The notes: generated by a model from the letters alone, not told the origin. A stretch of DNA of 64,000 bases from JAPLJC01 sp052326585 (GCA_052326585.1 JBKQLU010000044.1:62001-126000), one strand, 5' to 3'; shown: positions 7,205 through 18,332, numbered from the stretch's first letter. Translations and numbers: made by a program.

Positions 7205-8782
7205 ATGACGGTTAATCCCATCCTGATGCAGGTCTTCAAGAACCGCTTCGCGTCGATAAGCGAGGAGATGGGAGTCACCCTGAACCGGACTGCCTTCTCG
7301 CCCAATATCAAGGAGCGCCGGGATTTCTCCTGCGCCATTTTCGATGCCGGCGGCGAAATGATCGCCCAGGCCGCGCATATTCCCGTCCATCTGGGCTCCA
7401 TGCCCCTTTCAGTGCGCGCCGCCATCGACGGCTGCCGATTCGAGGCCGGGGATATGGTGATGCTTAACAACCCTTTTCAGGGCGGGACCCATCTCCCCGA
7501 TATCACCATCGTCGCGCCGGTCTTCTGCGATGGCCCGCAACCGGCCTACTACGTGGCCAATCGGGCGCATCACGCCGATGTCGGCGGCATGACCTCGGGT
7601 TCCATGCCCCTTTCGACCTCGATCTTTCAGGAAGGGATTATCATTTCGCCCCTGAAGATCGTCGAGCACGGCGCCGTAGACCGTAAGATCATGGATTTCC
7701 TAAAGACCAACGTACGCACCCCCCTGGAACGGGAGGGGGATTTCGCCGCCCAGATAATGGCCAATCTGACCGGTATCCAGCGGACCATGGAGCTTCTGAA
7801 AAAATACGGCCTGGATCGGGTCAATTTCTATGCCGAGAGTCTCAAGGACTATGCCGAACGGGTCATGCGCGCCACCATCGAAGCGATCCCGGACGGGCAC
7901 TACCGGTTCACCGACGTCTTGGACGGCGACGGCATCGGCACTGAACAGATTGCCATTCGCCTCGAGATGCGGGTGGCCGGGGACCTGGTCAGGCTCGATT
8001 TCAGCGAGAGCGACCCCCAGGTGGCCGGGAGCGTCAACGCGGTGCGGGCCATTACGCTCTCGGCGGTCCTGTATGTCTTTCGCTCACTGATCCGCGAGGA
8101 TGTGCCGACCAACGCCGGCATCCTCAGGCCCATGGAGATCATCACCAAGCCCGGGACCATCGTGGACGCCAAGTTTCCGGCTGCCGTCGCCGGCGGTAAT
8201 GTCGAGACCTCCCAGCGCATCGTTGACGTCCTGCTCGGGGCGCTCTCGGCGGCGCTGCCGGGCATCGCTCCCGCGGCCAGCCAGGGGACTATGAACAACC
8301 TGACCATCGGCGGGATCGACCCGCGCACCGGCAATCCTTTTGCCTATTACGAAACCCTGGGTGGCGGCGTTGGCGCCACGGCAGGCAACCACGGCGAGTC
8401 GGCCATGCACTCCCACATGACCAGCACCCTGAACACGCCCATCGAAGCCCTCGAATTCGCCTATCCCTTGCAGGTGACTGAATATTCGGTCCGGAAAGGT
8501 TCGGGGGGCAAAGGCCGTTTCAATGGCGGAGATGGCCTGGTCAGGGAAATCAGGTTGCTCTGCGATGCCGAAGTGACCGTGCTCTCCGAGCGGCGTGCCA
8601 ACGCCCCTTATGGACTCGCCGGGGGCGATCCGGGCCAGCCCGGGAAGAATACCCTGGTCCAAAAGGGGCAGACGCGCATCATGCCGGGGAAGTTCTCGGT
8701 GCGTCTGCAGGCGGGCGACCTGGTGCGCATCGAAACTCCCGGGGGCGGAGGATACGGCCAGCCGCGGCCCCCGGCCGAATGA
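7205..8782 (+). CDS. hyuB: Hydantoinase/oxoprolinase subunit B (HyuB family)
   Basis: 525 residues, usual HyuB length. Family motifs include NRTAFSPNIKERRDFSCAIF near the start, then HIPVHLGSM, ANRAHHADVGG and a glycine-rich C-terminus (GGGGYGQP). In known enzymes HyuB supplies the amide-hydrolysing or carboxylating site and depends on HyuA for ATP-driven activation. It starts 11 bp after hyuA and is almost certainly cotranscribed and assembled with it. The MFS carrier downstream could import the substrate. Confidence 0.88.
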   Translation: MTVNPILMQVFKNRFASISEEMGVTLNRTAFSPNIKERRDFSCAIFDAGGEMIAQAAHIPVHLGSMPLSVRAAIDGCRFEAGDMVMLNNPFQGGTHLPDITIVAPVFCDGPQPAYYVANRAHHADVGGMTSGSMPLSTSIFQEGIIISPLKIVEHGAVDRKIMDFLKTNVRTPLEREGDFAAQIMANLTGIQRTMELLKKYGLDRVNFYAESLKDYAERVMRATIEAIPDGHYRFTDVLDGDGIGTEQIAIRLEMRVAGDLVRLDFSESDPQVAGSVNAVRAITLSAVLYVFRSLIREDVPTNAGILRPMEIITKPGTIVDAKFPAAVAGGNVETSQRIVDVLLGALSAALPGIAPAASQGTMNNLTIGGIDPRTGNPFAYYETLGGGVGATAGNHGESAMHSHMTSTLNTPIEALEFAYPLQVTEYSVRKGSGGKGRFNGGDGLVREIRLLCDAEVTVLSERRANAPYGLAGGDPGQPGKNTLVQKGQTRIMPGKFSVRLQAGDLVRIETPGGGGYGQPRPPAE

Positions 8783-8939
8783 GGGGTGGATGGAAGGGCG
8801 GTCCGGCACGATCCACGGCAGCTCACCAAGGAGGACTGTTAGGCAGATTTTTTGTTGATGGAGCTAATGAATGAGAGTAAGAAAGATCTAGCACCTGGCG
8901 GGCGGCGTCAATCTCATCAACTTATACGGGGTGGCCATT

Positions 8940-10211
8940 ATGATGGAACAACCGGTTCGAGAAGGTAAGCTGGCATGGATCTCGGAATTGAGTCCTCCCG
9001 AACGAAGCACCCTGGTCGCTACTTTCGGCGGTTGGGGGCTCGATGGGATGGACGTGATGGTCTACAGCTTCGTGATTCCCAGCCTGATTGCGGCCTGGCA
9101 CATCAGCACCGGGGACGCCGGCTGGCTGGCTACCGCGGCGCTGCTAACCTCTGCGCTCGGCGGCTGGCTGGCCGGGTTGTTGGCAGACCGCTTCGGCCGC
9201 GCCAGAATTTTGCAGCTCACCATCTTATGGTTCGCGGTGTTCACCTTCTTAAGCGGCTTTACCAACTCATTCTGGGGCCTGCTCATGACGCGTGGCCTGC
9301 AAGGTCTCGGATTCGGCGGCGAATGGGCGGTCGGCTCGGTGCTGATGGGGGAAGCGATCCGCGCCAAACACCGCGGCAAGGCGGTTGGCGTCGTGCAGGG
9401 CGGATGGGCTGTCGGCTGGGCCATCGCGGCAATCTTTTCGGTCATCCTCTTTTCCTGGCTGCCGAAAGAATACGCCTGGCGCGCCATGTTCTGGATCGGG
9501 ATTCTGCCGGCCTTGCTGGTCTTCTACATCAGGCGTAACGTGCCCGAGCCTGAGGTCTTCGCCAAGACCCGGGCAAAGGTTGCGGCTGAAGGCAATGCCC
9601 CGCATTTCCTGGATATTTTTGCTCCCGCGGTGCTGAAGACCACGATTCTGACCTCGATTCTCGGCGTGGGCGTCCAGGGGGGATACTACGCGGTCACCAC
9701 CTGGCTGCCAACTTATCTCAAGACCGTGCGTCACTTGTCCGTCCTGAACACGGGTTGGTACATGATCGTCATCATTGTCGGGTCGTTCTGCGGATACATG
9801 ATCAGTGCCTATCTGGCTGACGGTATCGGCCGCAAGAAGGCTCTGATCTTGTTCGCCGCCTGTTGCGCCCTGAGCGTCGTGGCTTATACCTATCTTCCCC
9901 TGGCCAACGGGCCGGTGATGCTGCTCCTGGGGTTCCCGCTGGGGTTCTTCGTCTCAGGCTCGTTCAGCCCGGTAGGTTCATTCTTCACCGAATTGTTCCC
10001 GAGCCATTTGCGCGGCTCCGGCCAGGGTTTTTCCTACAACATCGGGCGTGCCCTCGGCGCCCTGTTCCCGACCATGGTCGGCTATCTCAGCGCCATGTTG
10101 ACCCTGGGAAAGGCGATTGCGCTGTTTGCGGTTGCCGCTTACGCCATCATGATTGTGGCCGTGCTGCTGCTGCCCGAAACCAGAGGCAAGGAGCTGCGGG
10201 TTTATGATTGA
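8940..10211 (+). CDS. MFS transporter, aromatic/organic acid:H+ symporter type
   Basis: About 423 residues with twelve predicted membrane segments. MFS motif A is visible (GLLADRFGRARI after helix 2), repeated in the second half (YLADGIGRKKAL). The GWGLDGMDVMVYSFVIPSLI stretch in helix 1 carries the D-x-x-D pattern typical of aromatic-acid/sialate symporters. A GTG at 8931 and adjacent ATGs at 8940 and 8943 are possible starts. GGGGTGG at 8928-8934 best fits the ATGs. It lies within the catabolic block, so uptake of the hyuAB substrate is a reasonable inference. Confidence 0.85.
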   Translation: MMEQPVREGKLAWISELSPPERSTLVATFGGWGLDGMDVMVYSFVIPSLIAAWHISTGDAGWLATAALLTSALGGWLAGLLADRFGRARILQLTILWFAVFTFLSGFTNSFWGLLMTRGLQGLGFGGEWAVGSVLMGEAIRAKHRGKAVGVVQGGWAVGWAIAAIFSVILFSWLPKEYAWRAMFWIGILPALLVFYIRRNVPEPEVFAKTRAKVAAEGNAPHFLDIFAPAVLKTTILTSILGVGVQGGYYAVTTWLPTYLKTVRHLSVLNTGWYMIVIIVGSFCGYMISAYLADGIGRKKALILFAACCALSVVAYTYLPLANGPVMLLLGFPLGFFVSGSFSPVGSFFTELFPSHLRGSGQGFSYNIGRALGALFPTMVGYLSAMLTLGKAIALFAVAAYAIMIVAVLLLPETRGKELRVYD

Positions 10212-10223
10212 CGCGGCAGCTAA

Positions 10224-11090
10224 GTGATCGTACCAGGCCCACATCCTGACCCGGGGACGCCGAAGCAGACCGCGCCGGCGCATTCCTGCGATACCCATGC
10301 GCACATCTTCGGTCCTGCCAATCTCTATCCCATGGTTGCCGGCCGCAGCTACACACCACCGGAGGCCGGCATACCCGCCTATGCGCGCCTGCTGAGCGCT
10401 CTGGGCCTGGAGCGGGCGGTCATCGTACAACCGAGCATCTATGGCAGCGACAATCGCCGCACCTATGACGCAGTCCGGCAATCAGGCGGGAAATGGCGCG
10501 GAGTTGCCGTGGTCCACCCTGAGGTAACGAGAGATGAATTACAGGCGCTCCACGAGGCGGGTTTCCGCGGCGTAAGGATCAACCTGCTTTTCAAGGCAGG
10601 CCTGATGATGGAGGTGCTGGAGCAGATGGCGCGGCGGATTGCGCCTTGGGGCTGGCACTTGCAATTGCTGGTGGATGGCCGCGACCTGGTGGACCTGGCG
10701 CCGCGCCTCCAGCAGTTGCCGGTGGTCTCGGTCATCGACCACCTGGGCCACCTGCCGGCGGCCTTGACCGTCAAGCACCCGGCCTTTGCGGCACTGCTGT
10801 CGCTGGTGCGGGAGGGCAGATGCTGGGTCAAGTTGTCGGGCGCCTATCGCATCTCCAGCAAGCCCTATCCTTACGACGACGTCGTCCCGCTGGCGCAAGC
10901 CCTGGTGGCGGCTGGCCCGGAGCACATGGTTTGGGGCAGCGACTGGCCGCACCCGTCTTTTGTGGGCGAGATGCCGGTGGATGCCGGCCTGCTCGATCTG
11001 CTGACGGAGTGGGTGCCGGATCCGCGCCTCCGGCACCGGGTCCTGGTCGAGAACCCGGCGAAATTGTATGATTTTCCGGCAGGCGACTAG
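10224..11090 (+). CDS. TIM-barrel amidohydrolase, 2-pyrone-4,6-dicarboxylate-lactonase-like
   Basis: 288 residues starting at a GTG 12 bp after the MFS gene. Motifs CDTHAHIFGP (HxH metal site near residue 25), VIDHLGH near 171 and WGSDWPHP near 236 are those of the LigI/PDC-hydrolase branch of the amidohydrolase superfamily, which opens lactones or cyclic compounds, some members without metal. It is the second amidohydrolase in the block and is unlike the one at 3769-4764. The operon position suggests it acts on a cyclic intermediate of the same pathway. The substrate is unknown. Confidence 0.8.
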   Translation: MIVPGPHPDPGTPKQTAPAHSCDTHAHIFGPANLYPMVAGRSYTPPEAGIPAYARLLSALGLERAVIVQPSIYGSDNRRTYDAVRQSGGKWRGVAVVHPEVTRDELQALHEAGFRGVRINLLFKAGLMMEVLEQMARRIAPWGWHLQLLVDGRDLVDLAPRLQQLPVVSVIDHLGHLPAALTVKHPAFAALLSLVREGRCWVKLSGAYRISSKPYPYDDVVPLAQALVAAGPEHMVWGSDWPHPSFVGEMPVDAGLLDLLTEWVPDPRLRHRVLVENPAKLYDFPAGD

Positions 11091-11125
11091 CGCCCGGCGG
11101 GAAGCCGGCGGCGGCGGAGGCATTG

Positions 11126-11827
11126 ATGGCCACAGTTGAAACTCTCTTTTCTGGGTTCCCGGCTAAGAGCAGCCGCGGTTTTCTTGGCTGGAGCGCGGTT
11201 TATCTGGTAGTTACCAACCAGGGCAGGAAAATTCTCTTCGATACTGCCGGCTACAACGAGCGCGCCACCCTGGTCGCGGCGCTCACCCAGCGGCAGATCG
11301 CGCTCGACAGCATTCATACTGTGGTTCTCAGCCACCTCCATTTCGATCACGCCGCGAATTGGGACCTGTTTCCGGGCGCCGAAATTGTCGTTCATGAAAA
11401 AGAGATGGAGTATGCGCGCTCGCCTCAGGCCGACCTCAGTGGGCTGCGCCACCAGTCGTGGGCCCTGGCAGAGAGTCCCAGACTGCGCCTGATTGCGGGT
11501 GATGGCCCACTCGAACCGGATATAGAGCTCCTGCTGGTGCCGGGACACACGCCCGGAAGCCTGGCGCTCAAGACCGGCAGCTCCGTGTTGTGCGGCGATG
11601 CGCTGAAGAATCGTTGGGACCTGCAAGGCCAGGTGGCGCTGCCGGTATGGGATGCGGAGAAATTTCAGGCCTCGGTCCGCAAACTGGCCAGCCTGGCCGG
11701 CAAGCTCTATCCCGGACACGATGTCCCGCTGGAACGGGAGGCGCATGGCTGGGTGCCGCGGGGAAAACCGTCGGTCACCATCACCTTCGCCAATGGCCGG
11801 CAGCAGGAACTGGTGATAGAACCATAG
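11126..11827 (+). CDS. Metallo-beta-lactamase-fold hydrolase
   Basis: 233 residues from the ATG at 11126, with GGAGG 5 bp upstream. The zinc-binding motif SHLHFDHAANW (HxHxDH) is near residue 71, followed by PGHTPGS near 141, a CGDAL aspartate and YPGHD near the C-terminus. This is the usual set for lactonase/thioesterase-like MBL enzymes. It sits between an amidohydrolase and a malonyl-CoA-synthetase-like gene with short spacing. A role in hydrolysing a lactone, ester or thioester of the pathway is plausible but not demonstrated. Confidence 0.82.
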   Translation: MATVETLFSGFPAKSSRGFLGWSAVYLVVTNQGRKILFDTAGYNERATLVAALTQRQIALDSIHTVVLSHLHFDHAANWDLFPGAEIVVHEKEMEYARSPQADLSGLRHQSWALAESPRLRLIAGDGPLEPDIELLLVPGHTPGSLALKTGSSVLCGDALKNRWDLQGQVALPVWDAEKFQASVRKLASLAGKLYPGHDVPLEREAHGWVPRGKPSVTITFANGRQQELVIEP

Positions 11828-11882
11828 CTAAGAATGAGTTACCAGGCATCCGGATGAAACCGATTAAAGAGTTGGGGGCATC

Positions 11883-13376
<1,494 letters not shown>

Positions 13377-13393
13377 CACGCCCCCCGGTTCTA

Positions 13394-13402
13394 TGATATA
13401 AT
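13394..13402 (+). promoter_or_regulatory. Extended -10 promoter candidate for the binding-protein/cyclase pair
   Basis: TG-a-TATAAT lies 18 bp after the stop of the acyl-CoA synthetase gene, in the only AT-rich stretch before the substrate-binding-protein gene. No good -35 box is visible, which an extended -10 tolerates. Confidence 0.45.
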
Positions 13403-13587
13403 CTAATTATGGTAGGTGTTAAACTCCAGGATCAGGTTTTCAAAAAGGACGCTGCCTCACCCTTTTGGGTCAAAGCCTTGGCCAAATCTCTCCCTATTGG
13501 GTATGCAGGCCAAAAGTGGCCGCGACTCAGCAACCGGTGTCATCCCTGAACCCCCTCGATACGCCCTCTAGTCAGAGGCCGGCGCCG

Positions 13588-14652
13588 ATGGCCAGGAAAT
13601 TTTACCGCCGCCGGAGCCGCGCCCGGGGGCGGGCCTTCCCCTGGCTGGGGGTTCTGTTCCTCAGCGCCGGCCTGTGGGTCCTGGCCGGGCCGGGCGCGCC
13701 GTTGCCCGGACCTTTCCTGAAGACCGCCTCGGCCCAGGAGCCCCGGCTGCAGCAGGTCAAGTTTATTCCCCAGTGGCAGCCCCAGGCCCAATTCGCCGGA
13801 TATTATGTGGCCTATGAAAAAGGGTTCTACCGGCAGCAGGGCCTGGAGGTGGAGATCTTGCGGGGTGGGCCGGAATATCCCCCCTCGGAGATGCTGAACC
13901 GGGGCCGCGCCGATTTCGGCACCATGCAGCTCGCCGCCGGCATTGTGCGCCGGGCCCGGGGCCTCAGGCTGGTGGACGTCTGCCAGTTGGCCCAGCATTC
14001 GGCCCTGATGCTGGTGGCCAAGAAAGCGAGCGGCATTAATACCCCCCAGGATATCAACGGCAAGAGAGTGGGCCTTTGGGGCGAGGACTTTCAAGGCCAA
14101 CTGCACGCCTTTTTCCGCAAGTTCAACCTGAAGGTGCAGACCGTCCCCCAGGGGACCACCATGAATCTCTTTTTGCGGGGCGGCGTGGAGGTGGCTTCGG
14201 CCATGCAGTATAACGAATACCACTTGCTCCTCAACGCCGGCCTCAACCCGGAGGAATTGACCACCTTTCTCCTGGCCGACTACGGCCTCGATTTTCCCGA
14301 AGACGGCATCTACTGCCTGGAGCGGACTTTCAAGGCTAGACCCCAGTTATGCCGGGCCTTTGTCCAGGCCAGCATCGCCGGCTGGCAATATGCCTTTGCC
14401 CACCCGGAAGAGGCCCTGGACATCGTCATGAAATACGTGGATGCCGCCCACGTGCCCACCGACCGGATGCACCAGAAGTGGATGCTGGAGTACCTGCGGA
14501 CCATGATCCTGGCCCGCGGCAGGCCGGTGGGGAGCCTGGACCGGGAAGACTACTACCGGACGGCGGAAGCCCTGATGATGGATGGGACCATTAAAGCTAT
14601 GCCCGATTTTTCCGAGTTTTATCACGATTGCGCCAATGCCGATAAAAAATAG
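13588..14652 (+). CDS. NMT1/THI5-type periplasmic substrate-binding protein
   Basis: 354 residues from the ATG at 13588. The frame is open from 13465 but only this start gives a signal peptide (RRRSR, hydrophobic core, cleavage after ASAQ). The mature part begins VKFIPQWQPQAQFAGYYVA and has the fold signature of the NMT1/THI5 group that binds pyrimidine precursors, sulfonates or similar ligands. No ABC permease or ATPase gene is adjacent. Instead its stop codon lies inside the start of a membrane cyclase gene (17-bp overlap), so it probably acts as the ligand-sensing partner of that cyclase rather than as a transporter component. Confidence 0.8.
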   Translation: MARKFYRRRSRARGRAFPWLGVLFLSAGLWVLAGPGAPLPGPFLKTASAQEPRLQQVKFIPQWQPQAQFAGYYVAYEKGFYRQQGLEVEILRGGPEYPPSEMLNRGRADFGTMQLAAGIVRRARGLRLVDVCQLAQHSALMLVAKKASGINTPQDINGKRVGLWGEDFQGQLHAFFRKFNLKVQTVPQGTTMNLFLRGGVEVASAMQYNEYHLLLNAGLNPEELTTFLLADYGLDFPEDGIYCLERTFKARPQLCRAFVQASIAGWQYAFAHPEEALDIVMKYVDAAHVPTDRMHQKWMLEYLRTMILARGRPVGSLDREDYYRTAEALMMDGTIKAMPDFSEFYHDCANADKK

Positions 14653-16807
14653 AAGCCTGGCCAGCCAGCTCATCTTTTTGATCCTCACCAGTGTGGCGAT
14701 CATCTTCCTTACCGCCTCCATCTATAGTTATCACGCCTCCGAGGAGGGCATCGTCCGCCGGGCCGCCGAGAACGCCCGACACCTGACCTATGAGACCGTT
14801 TTCCGCATAGAGGCGATCCTGCGGGGGGTGGAAAAGATCCCTTTGAACCTGGCGGCCACCCTGGAACATCTGCCGTGGCAGGAGCAAAATCTGGTGCCCT
14901 TGCTGCAGACTGCCGTGAGCAACAATAAGGAGTTGTTCGGCCTGGGCATCGGATTTGAACCCTATGGCCATAACCCCAAATCTTTATATTTTTTGCCGTA
15001 CGTTTTCCGCAGTGGTGATCAACTCCGGGTGAAAATGCTGGGAGGCGAATCCTACCGCTACTTTTACCTGGATTGGTATCAAATTCCCCGGGAGCTGGGA
15101 CGACCGCTCTGGAGCGAGCCTTATTTCGGCGCCGGCAACGTTATCGAATCCACCTATTCCGTGCCTTTCTACCGGGAAAGGGATGGACGCCGGAAGCTGG
15201 CCGGGGTGGTTTCGGCTGATATCTCCCTCATGTGGCTGAAAGACATCGTCTCCGCAGTGAAGATCTACGAAACCGGTTACGCCTTTCTCATTTCCCAAAA
15301 TGGCATGTTCGTCACTCATCCGGAACAACGGTTGATCATGCGGGAGAGCATTTTCGGGCTGGCGGAGGCCAGGAACGCCCCCGAGATGCGGGAAGTGGGA
15401 CGGGACATGATCCGGGGCGGCGAGGGTTTTGTGCCCATCCCGAGATCCCTTACCGGCAAGAGGTCCTGGCTCTACTATGCCCCCCTGCCGGCCACCGGCT
15501 GGTCCCTGGGGGTGATCTTCCCGGAGGCTGAATTATTCGCCGACGCCGGCCGTCTGCTGCGCCGCAGCGCGGCGGTCGCGGTCCTGGGTCTGGGCATTCT
15601 GGCCGCGGTGATCATCGTCATCTCCCGGAGGATCACCCGGCCCCTGCGGCTTCTGGCCCGGAAGACCGCGGACATCGCCCACGGCGACTTCACCGCCACC
15701 GTGCCGGAAACCGGGGCCAGAGAGATCGCCCATCTGGCCGGTTCCTTCAACCGCATGGGCCGGGAACTCACCGATTATATGGAGAAGCGGGACTTCATCC
15801 GGGACACCTTCGGGCGCTACGTTACCCCGGAAGTGGTAAAAAGATTGTTGGAGTCCAAAGAGGCCCTGGAGATGGGGGGCGAGACCCGGGAAGTCTCCCT
15901 GCTGATCTCGGACCTGCGGGGCTTTACTGCCCTGACCTCGGACATGGCGCCGCAGGAGGTCATCACCTTCCTGAACCGCTATCTGGGGAAGATGATCGAG
16001 ATCCTCATGGATCACCGGGCCATCATTGACGAGATTTTAGGTGACGGCATCCTGGCCTTTTTCGGGGCGCCGGAGCCTTTGGATGACCATCCCCGCAGGG
16101 CGGTGGCCTGCGCCCTGGCTATGCAGGCGGCCATGGAGGACCTGAACCGGATGAACCAGGCCGATGGCCTGCCCCATCTGGAAATGGGCATCGCGGTGAA
16201 TACCGGACCGGTGGTGGTGGGCAACATCGGCTCGGAGCGCCGCAGCAAATACAGCGTGGTGGGCTCCCACGTCAACTTCGCCAGCCGCCTCGAGGCCTTT
16301 GCCCTGGGGGGCCAGGTGCTCATCAGCGCCCCCACCTATGCGCGGGTCAAGGAGTTGGTGGAGGTGGGGGACGTTCTCTCTGCGGAAATGAAGGGTATTC
16401 CCGGCAAAGCCACCCTGTATGAAGTGTACGCCATCGGCGCCCCCTATAATATTCGGCTTAAAACCCGCCGCAACGCCCTGGTCCGGTTAGCTTCACCGAT
16501 GAAAATCGAGCTCCACCGCATCCGGGAAAAAGTGCTTATCGGCAGCAACCTGGAGGTGCAGCTCACCCATCTCAGCGACACCGGGGTCCAGGTGGTCTTA
16601 GCCGGAGGATTGGTGGAATGGGAGGACGTGCGCCTGCACCTGTTTGAGCCGGACGGGGCACCGGTCCCGGGGAAAGCCTACGGTAAGGTGACCCAGGTGC
16701 AGTCCGGAGCCGACAGCTTTCTTACCGCGATCATCCGGTTTACTTCGGTCTCCCCCGAGATCTACCAGATTATCCAGCGGGCGCTGACCGAAACCGCGGC
16801 GGAGTAA
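14636..16807 (+). CDS. Membrane class III adenylate/guanylate cyclase with Cache, HAMP and C-terminal PilZ-like domain
   Basis: 723 residues from the ATG at 14636, which overlaps the end of the binding-protein gene. Order: membrane helix (8-30), periplasmic Cache-type sensor (about 35-300), second helix (about 309-330), HAMP (331-385), class III cyclase domain (about 415-600), then a PilZ-like domain (about 612-715). Catalytic features are present: metal-binding Asp426 (LLISDLRGFT) and Asp470 (ILGDGILAFFG), Lys586 (EMKG), and Asn547 and Arg551 (VNFASRLE). So it should be active, making cAMP or cGMP. The tail has LTHLSDTGVQVVL and GKVTQV...IRFTSVSPE, typical of PilZ folds, but the RxxxR and D/NxSxxG ligand motifs are degenerate (His in place of Asp/Asn). 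Binding of c-di-GMP is therefore uncertain. Confidence 0.85.
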   Translation: MPIKNRSLASQLIFLILTSVAIIFLTASIYSYHASEEGIVRRAAENARHLTYETVFRIEAILRGVEKIPLNLAATLEHLPWQEQNLVPLLQTAVSNNKELFGLGIGFEPYGHNPKSLYFLPYVFRSGDQLRVKMLGGESYRYFYLDWYQIPRELGRPLWSEPYFGAGNVIESTYSVPFYRERDGRRKLAGVVSADISLMWLKDIVSAVKIYETGYAFLISQNGMFVTHPEQRLIMRESIFGLAEARNAPEMREVGRDMIRGGEGFVPIPRSLTGKRSWLYYAPLPATGWSLGVIFPEAELFADAGRLLRRSAAVAVLGLGILAAVIIVISRRITRPLRLLARKTADIAHGDFTATVPETGAREIAHLAGSFNRMGRELTDYMEKRDFIRDTFGRYVTPEVVKRLLESKEALEMGGETREVSLLISDLRGFTALTSDMAPQEVITFLNRYLGKMIEILMDHRAIIDEILGDGILAFFGAPEPLDDHPRRAVACALAMQAAMEDLNRMNQADGLPHLEMGIAVNTGPVVVGNIGSERRSKYSVVGSHVNFASRLEAFALGGQVLISAPTYARVKELVEVGDVLSAEMKGIPGKATLYEVYAIGAPYNIRLKTRRNALVRLASPMKIELHRIREKVLIGSNLEVQLTHLSDTGVQVVLAGGLVEWEDVRLHLFEPDGAPVPGKAYGKVTQVQSGADSFLTAIIRFTSVSPEIYQIIQRALTETAAE

Positions 16808-17023
16808 GAGGCGCTCCCGGCGCAAAACTCAACCTGCTGGCCGCTATCCCGGGGCCTTGCTCTTACCTGGATCTACCCCCTTTATTTTCTCCGAACCTAA
16901 AAATAACCGATTACTAAATAGAACCTAACGAAAACTGGCTATTATTTAATAATTTTTTATAACGGCGCCAGATGCAACTGATCCCGTTGAAGGGAAAATC
17001 GTCTTAACTTTTTATAATTAATC

Positions 17024-17656
17024 ATGGAATTCGTAACTTATTTCGTCACCAATTACGGCTATCCGGCCATATTTCTCCTGCTGCTGCCGGGGGCCTTCGG
17101 CCTTCCCATCCCGGATGAATTATTATTGACCCTTACCGGCTATCTGGCGCTCCGGGGGGAATTGCGGCTCATATCTGCCATGGCGGTGGCCGCCTCGGGC
17201 GCCATCCTGGGCATAACCTTGGATTATTGGGTGGGAAGACTGGCAGGGTCCAGGCTAATCGGGGAATCGGGGGCCTTGTGGCGCCTCAAGCCCGGCAAGT
17301 TTAAGGGCCTGCAGGAGTGGCTCCAGCGCGGCGGCGGCTGGAGACTATGCCTGGGATTCTTTCTCCCCGGGGTCAGGCACTGGGCCGCCATCGCCGCCGG
17401 GATCACCAGATTGCCGCTAGCCGGCTTTACCCGGTTTGCCTATCTGGGGGTCCTGGTCTGGGTTCTGGCCTATATTTTGTTAGGCTATTTCTTGGGCCCA
17501 CAGGCGGGCCTCCTGGTAGAAAGGATTGGCGCCAACTGCCGCTGGGCCAGCGGGCTAATCGCCGCCCTGCTTTTGGGTTATCTTCTGGTCCGGGGGAAAT
17601 GGCTGCGGCTGAAATGGCCGAAGATCGCGGCTAAATCTCCACTGGTTACTCCTTGA
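17024..17656 (+). CDS. DedA/VTT-domain membrane protein
   Basis: 210 residues, inner membrane, with the DedA/SNARE-associated signature. The N-terminal half has the re-entrant PIPDELLLTLTG element. The middle has FFLPGVRHWAAIAAGI followed by ..F.......W, the conserved F-x-PG-x-R...AG motif. Family members flip undecaprenyl phosphate or phosphatidylethanolamine. This one could serve envelope lipid recycling. Its 3' end overlaps by 11 bp, tail to tail, with the response-regulator gene on the other strand. A 216-bp AT-rich gap upstream has no visible gene. Confidence 0.82.
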   Translation: MEFVTYFVTNYGYPAIFLLLLPGAFGLPIPDELLLTLTGYLALRGELRLISAMAVAASGAILGITLDYWVGRLAGSRLIGESGALWRLKPGKFKGLQEWLQRGGGWRLCLGFFLPGVRHWAAIAAGITRLPLAGFTRFAYLGVLVWVLAYILLGYFLGPQAGLLVERIGANCRWASGLIAALLLGYLLVRGKWLRLKWPKIAAKSPLVTP

Positions 17657-18332
17657 AGCGATAGCCTACCCCGCGGACGGTTTCGACATAGTGGGCGGCG
17701 GGGCCCAGTTTCTTGCGCAGCGCCACAATTTTCACATCCACCGCCCGGTCGGTCACCGGATAATCATCGCCGTGCACGCCCTCGACAATATGAGCCCGGG
17801 TGAGGACCCAGCCGGGACGGCGCGCCAGCAGATGGAGAAGGCGAAACTCGCTGGCCGTCAGGTCAACCGGCTGCCCCTGGATCAAAACCTCGTGGCGGCC
17901 GGGATCGATGACCAGGTCATGAATCCTGAGAGGCGCGTCTTCAGCCGGCGGGGCGGTGTGGCGGCGGCGCAGCACGGCCCGGACCCGGGCCAGCAAGACC
18001 TTGGTGCTGAAAGGCTTGGTGACATAGTCCTCCGCTCCCATCTCCAGACCGGTGACGATGTCCGTCTCTTCTCCTTTGGCGGTAAGCATAATAATCGGCG
18101 CCTGTCGGGTCTTGGCGTCCATCTTCAGACTCCGGCAGACCTCCAGTCCGTCGACTCCCGGGAGCATCAGGTCCAGCAAAATCAGGTCCGGCGCGGCCGC
18201 GCGGGCGAGGCGCAATCCTTCCTCCCCCGTAGTGACTGCGGTTACCCGGTACCCCTCCTTGCCCAGGTTGTACTTGAGGAGTTCCAGGATGTCCTCGTCA
18301 TCTTCAACCGCTAAAATAGTTTCGTGGGCCAT
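17646..18332 (-). CDS. OmpR/PhoB-family response regulator, orphan
   Basis: 228 residues. An N-terminal receiver has the acidic pair EDDE near residue 10, the phospho-acceptor Asp in LILLDLMLPG near 54, Thr in MLTAKG and Lys in VTKPF. The C-terminal winged helix ends YVETVRGVGYRFKE, as in PhoB/OmpR regulators. No histidine kinase gene is adjacent, so the partner lies elsewhere. The protein would bind DNA when phosphorylated. Targets cannot be inferred from the window. It converges on the DedA gene and overlaps it by 11 bp. Confidence 0.9.
   Translation of the reverse strand: MAHETILAVEDDEDILELLKYNLGKEGYRVTAVTTGEEGLRLARAAAPDLILLDLMLPGVDGLEVCRSLKMDAKTRQAPIIMLTAKGEETDIVTGLEMGAEDYVTKPFSTKVLLARVRAVLRRRHTAPPAEDAPLRIHDLVIDPGRHEVLIQGQPVDLTASEFRLLHLLARRPGWVLTRAHIVEGVHGDDYPVTDRAVDVKIVALRKKLGPAAHYVETVRGVGYRFKE

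Noticed and set aside
17646..17656. 11-bp overlap of the DedA and response-regulator genes as a possible frame error
   Set aside because: Both proteins end with normal family C-termini. Tail-to-tail overlaps of this size are ordinary in compact genomes.
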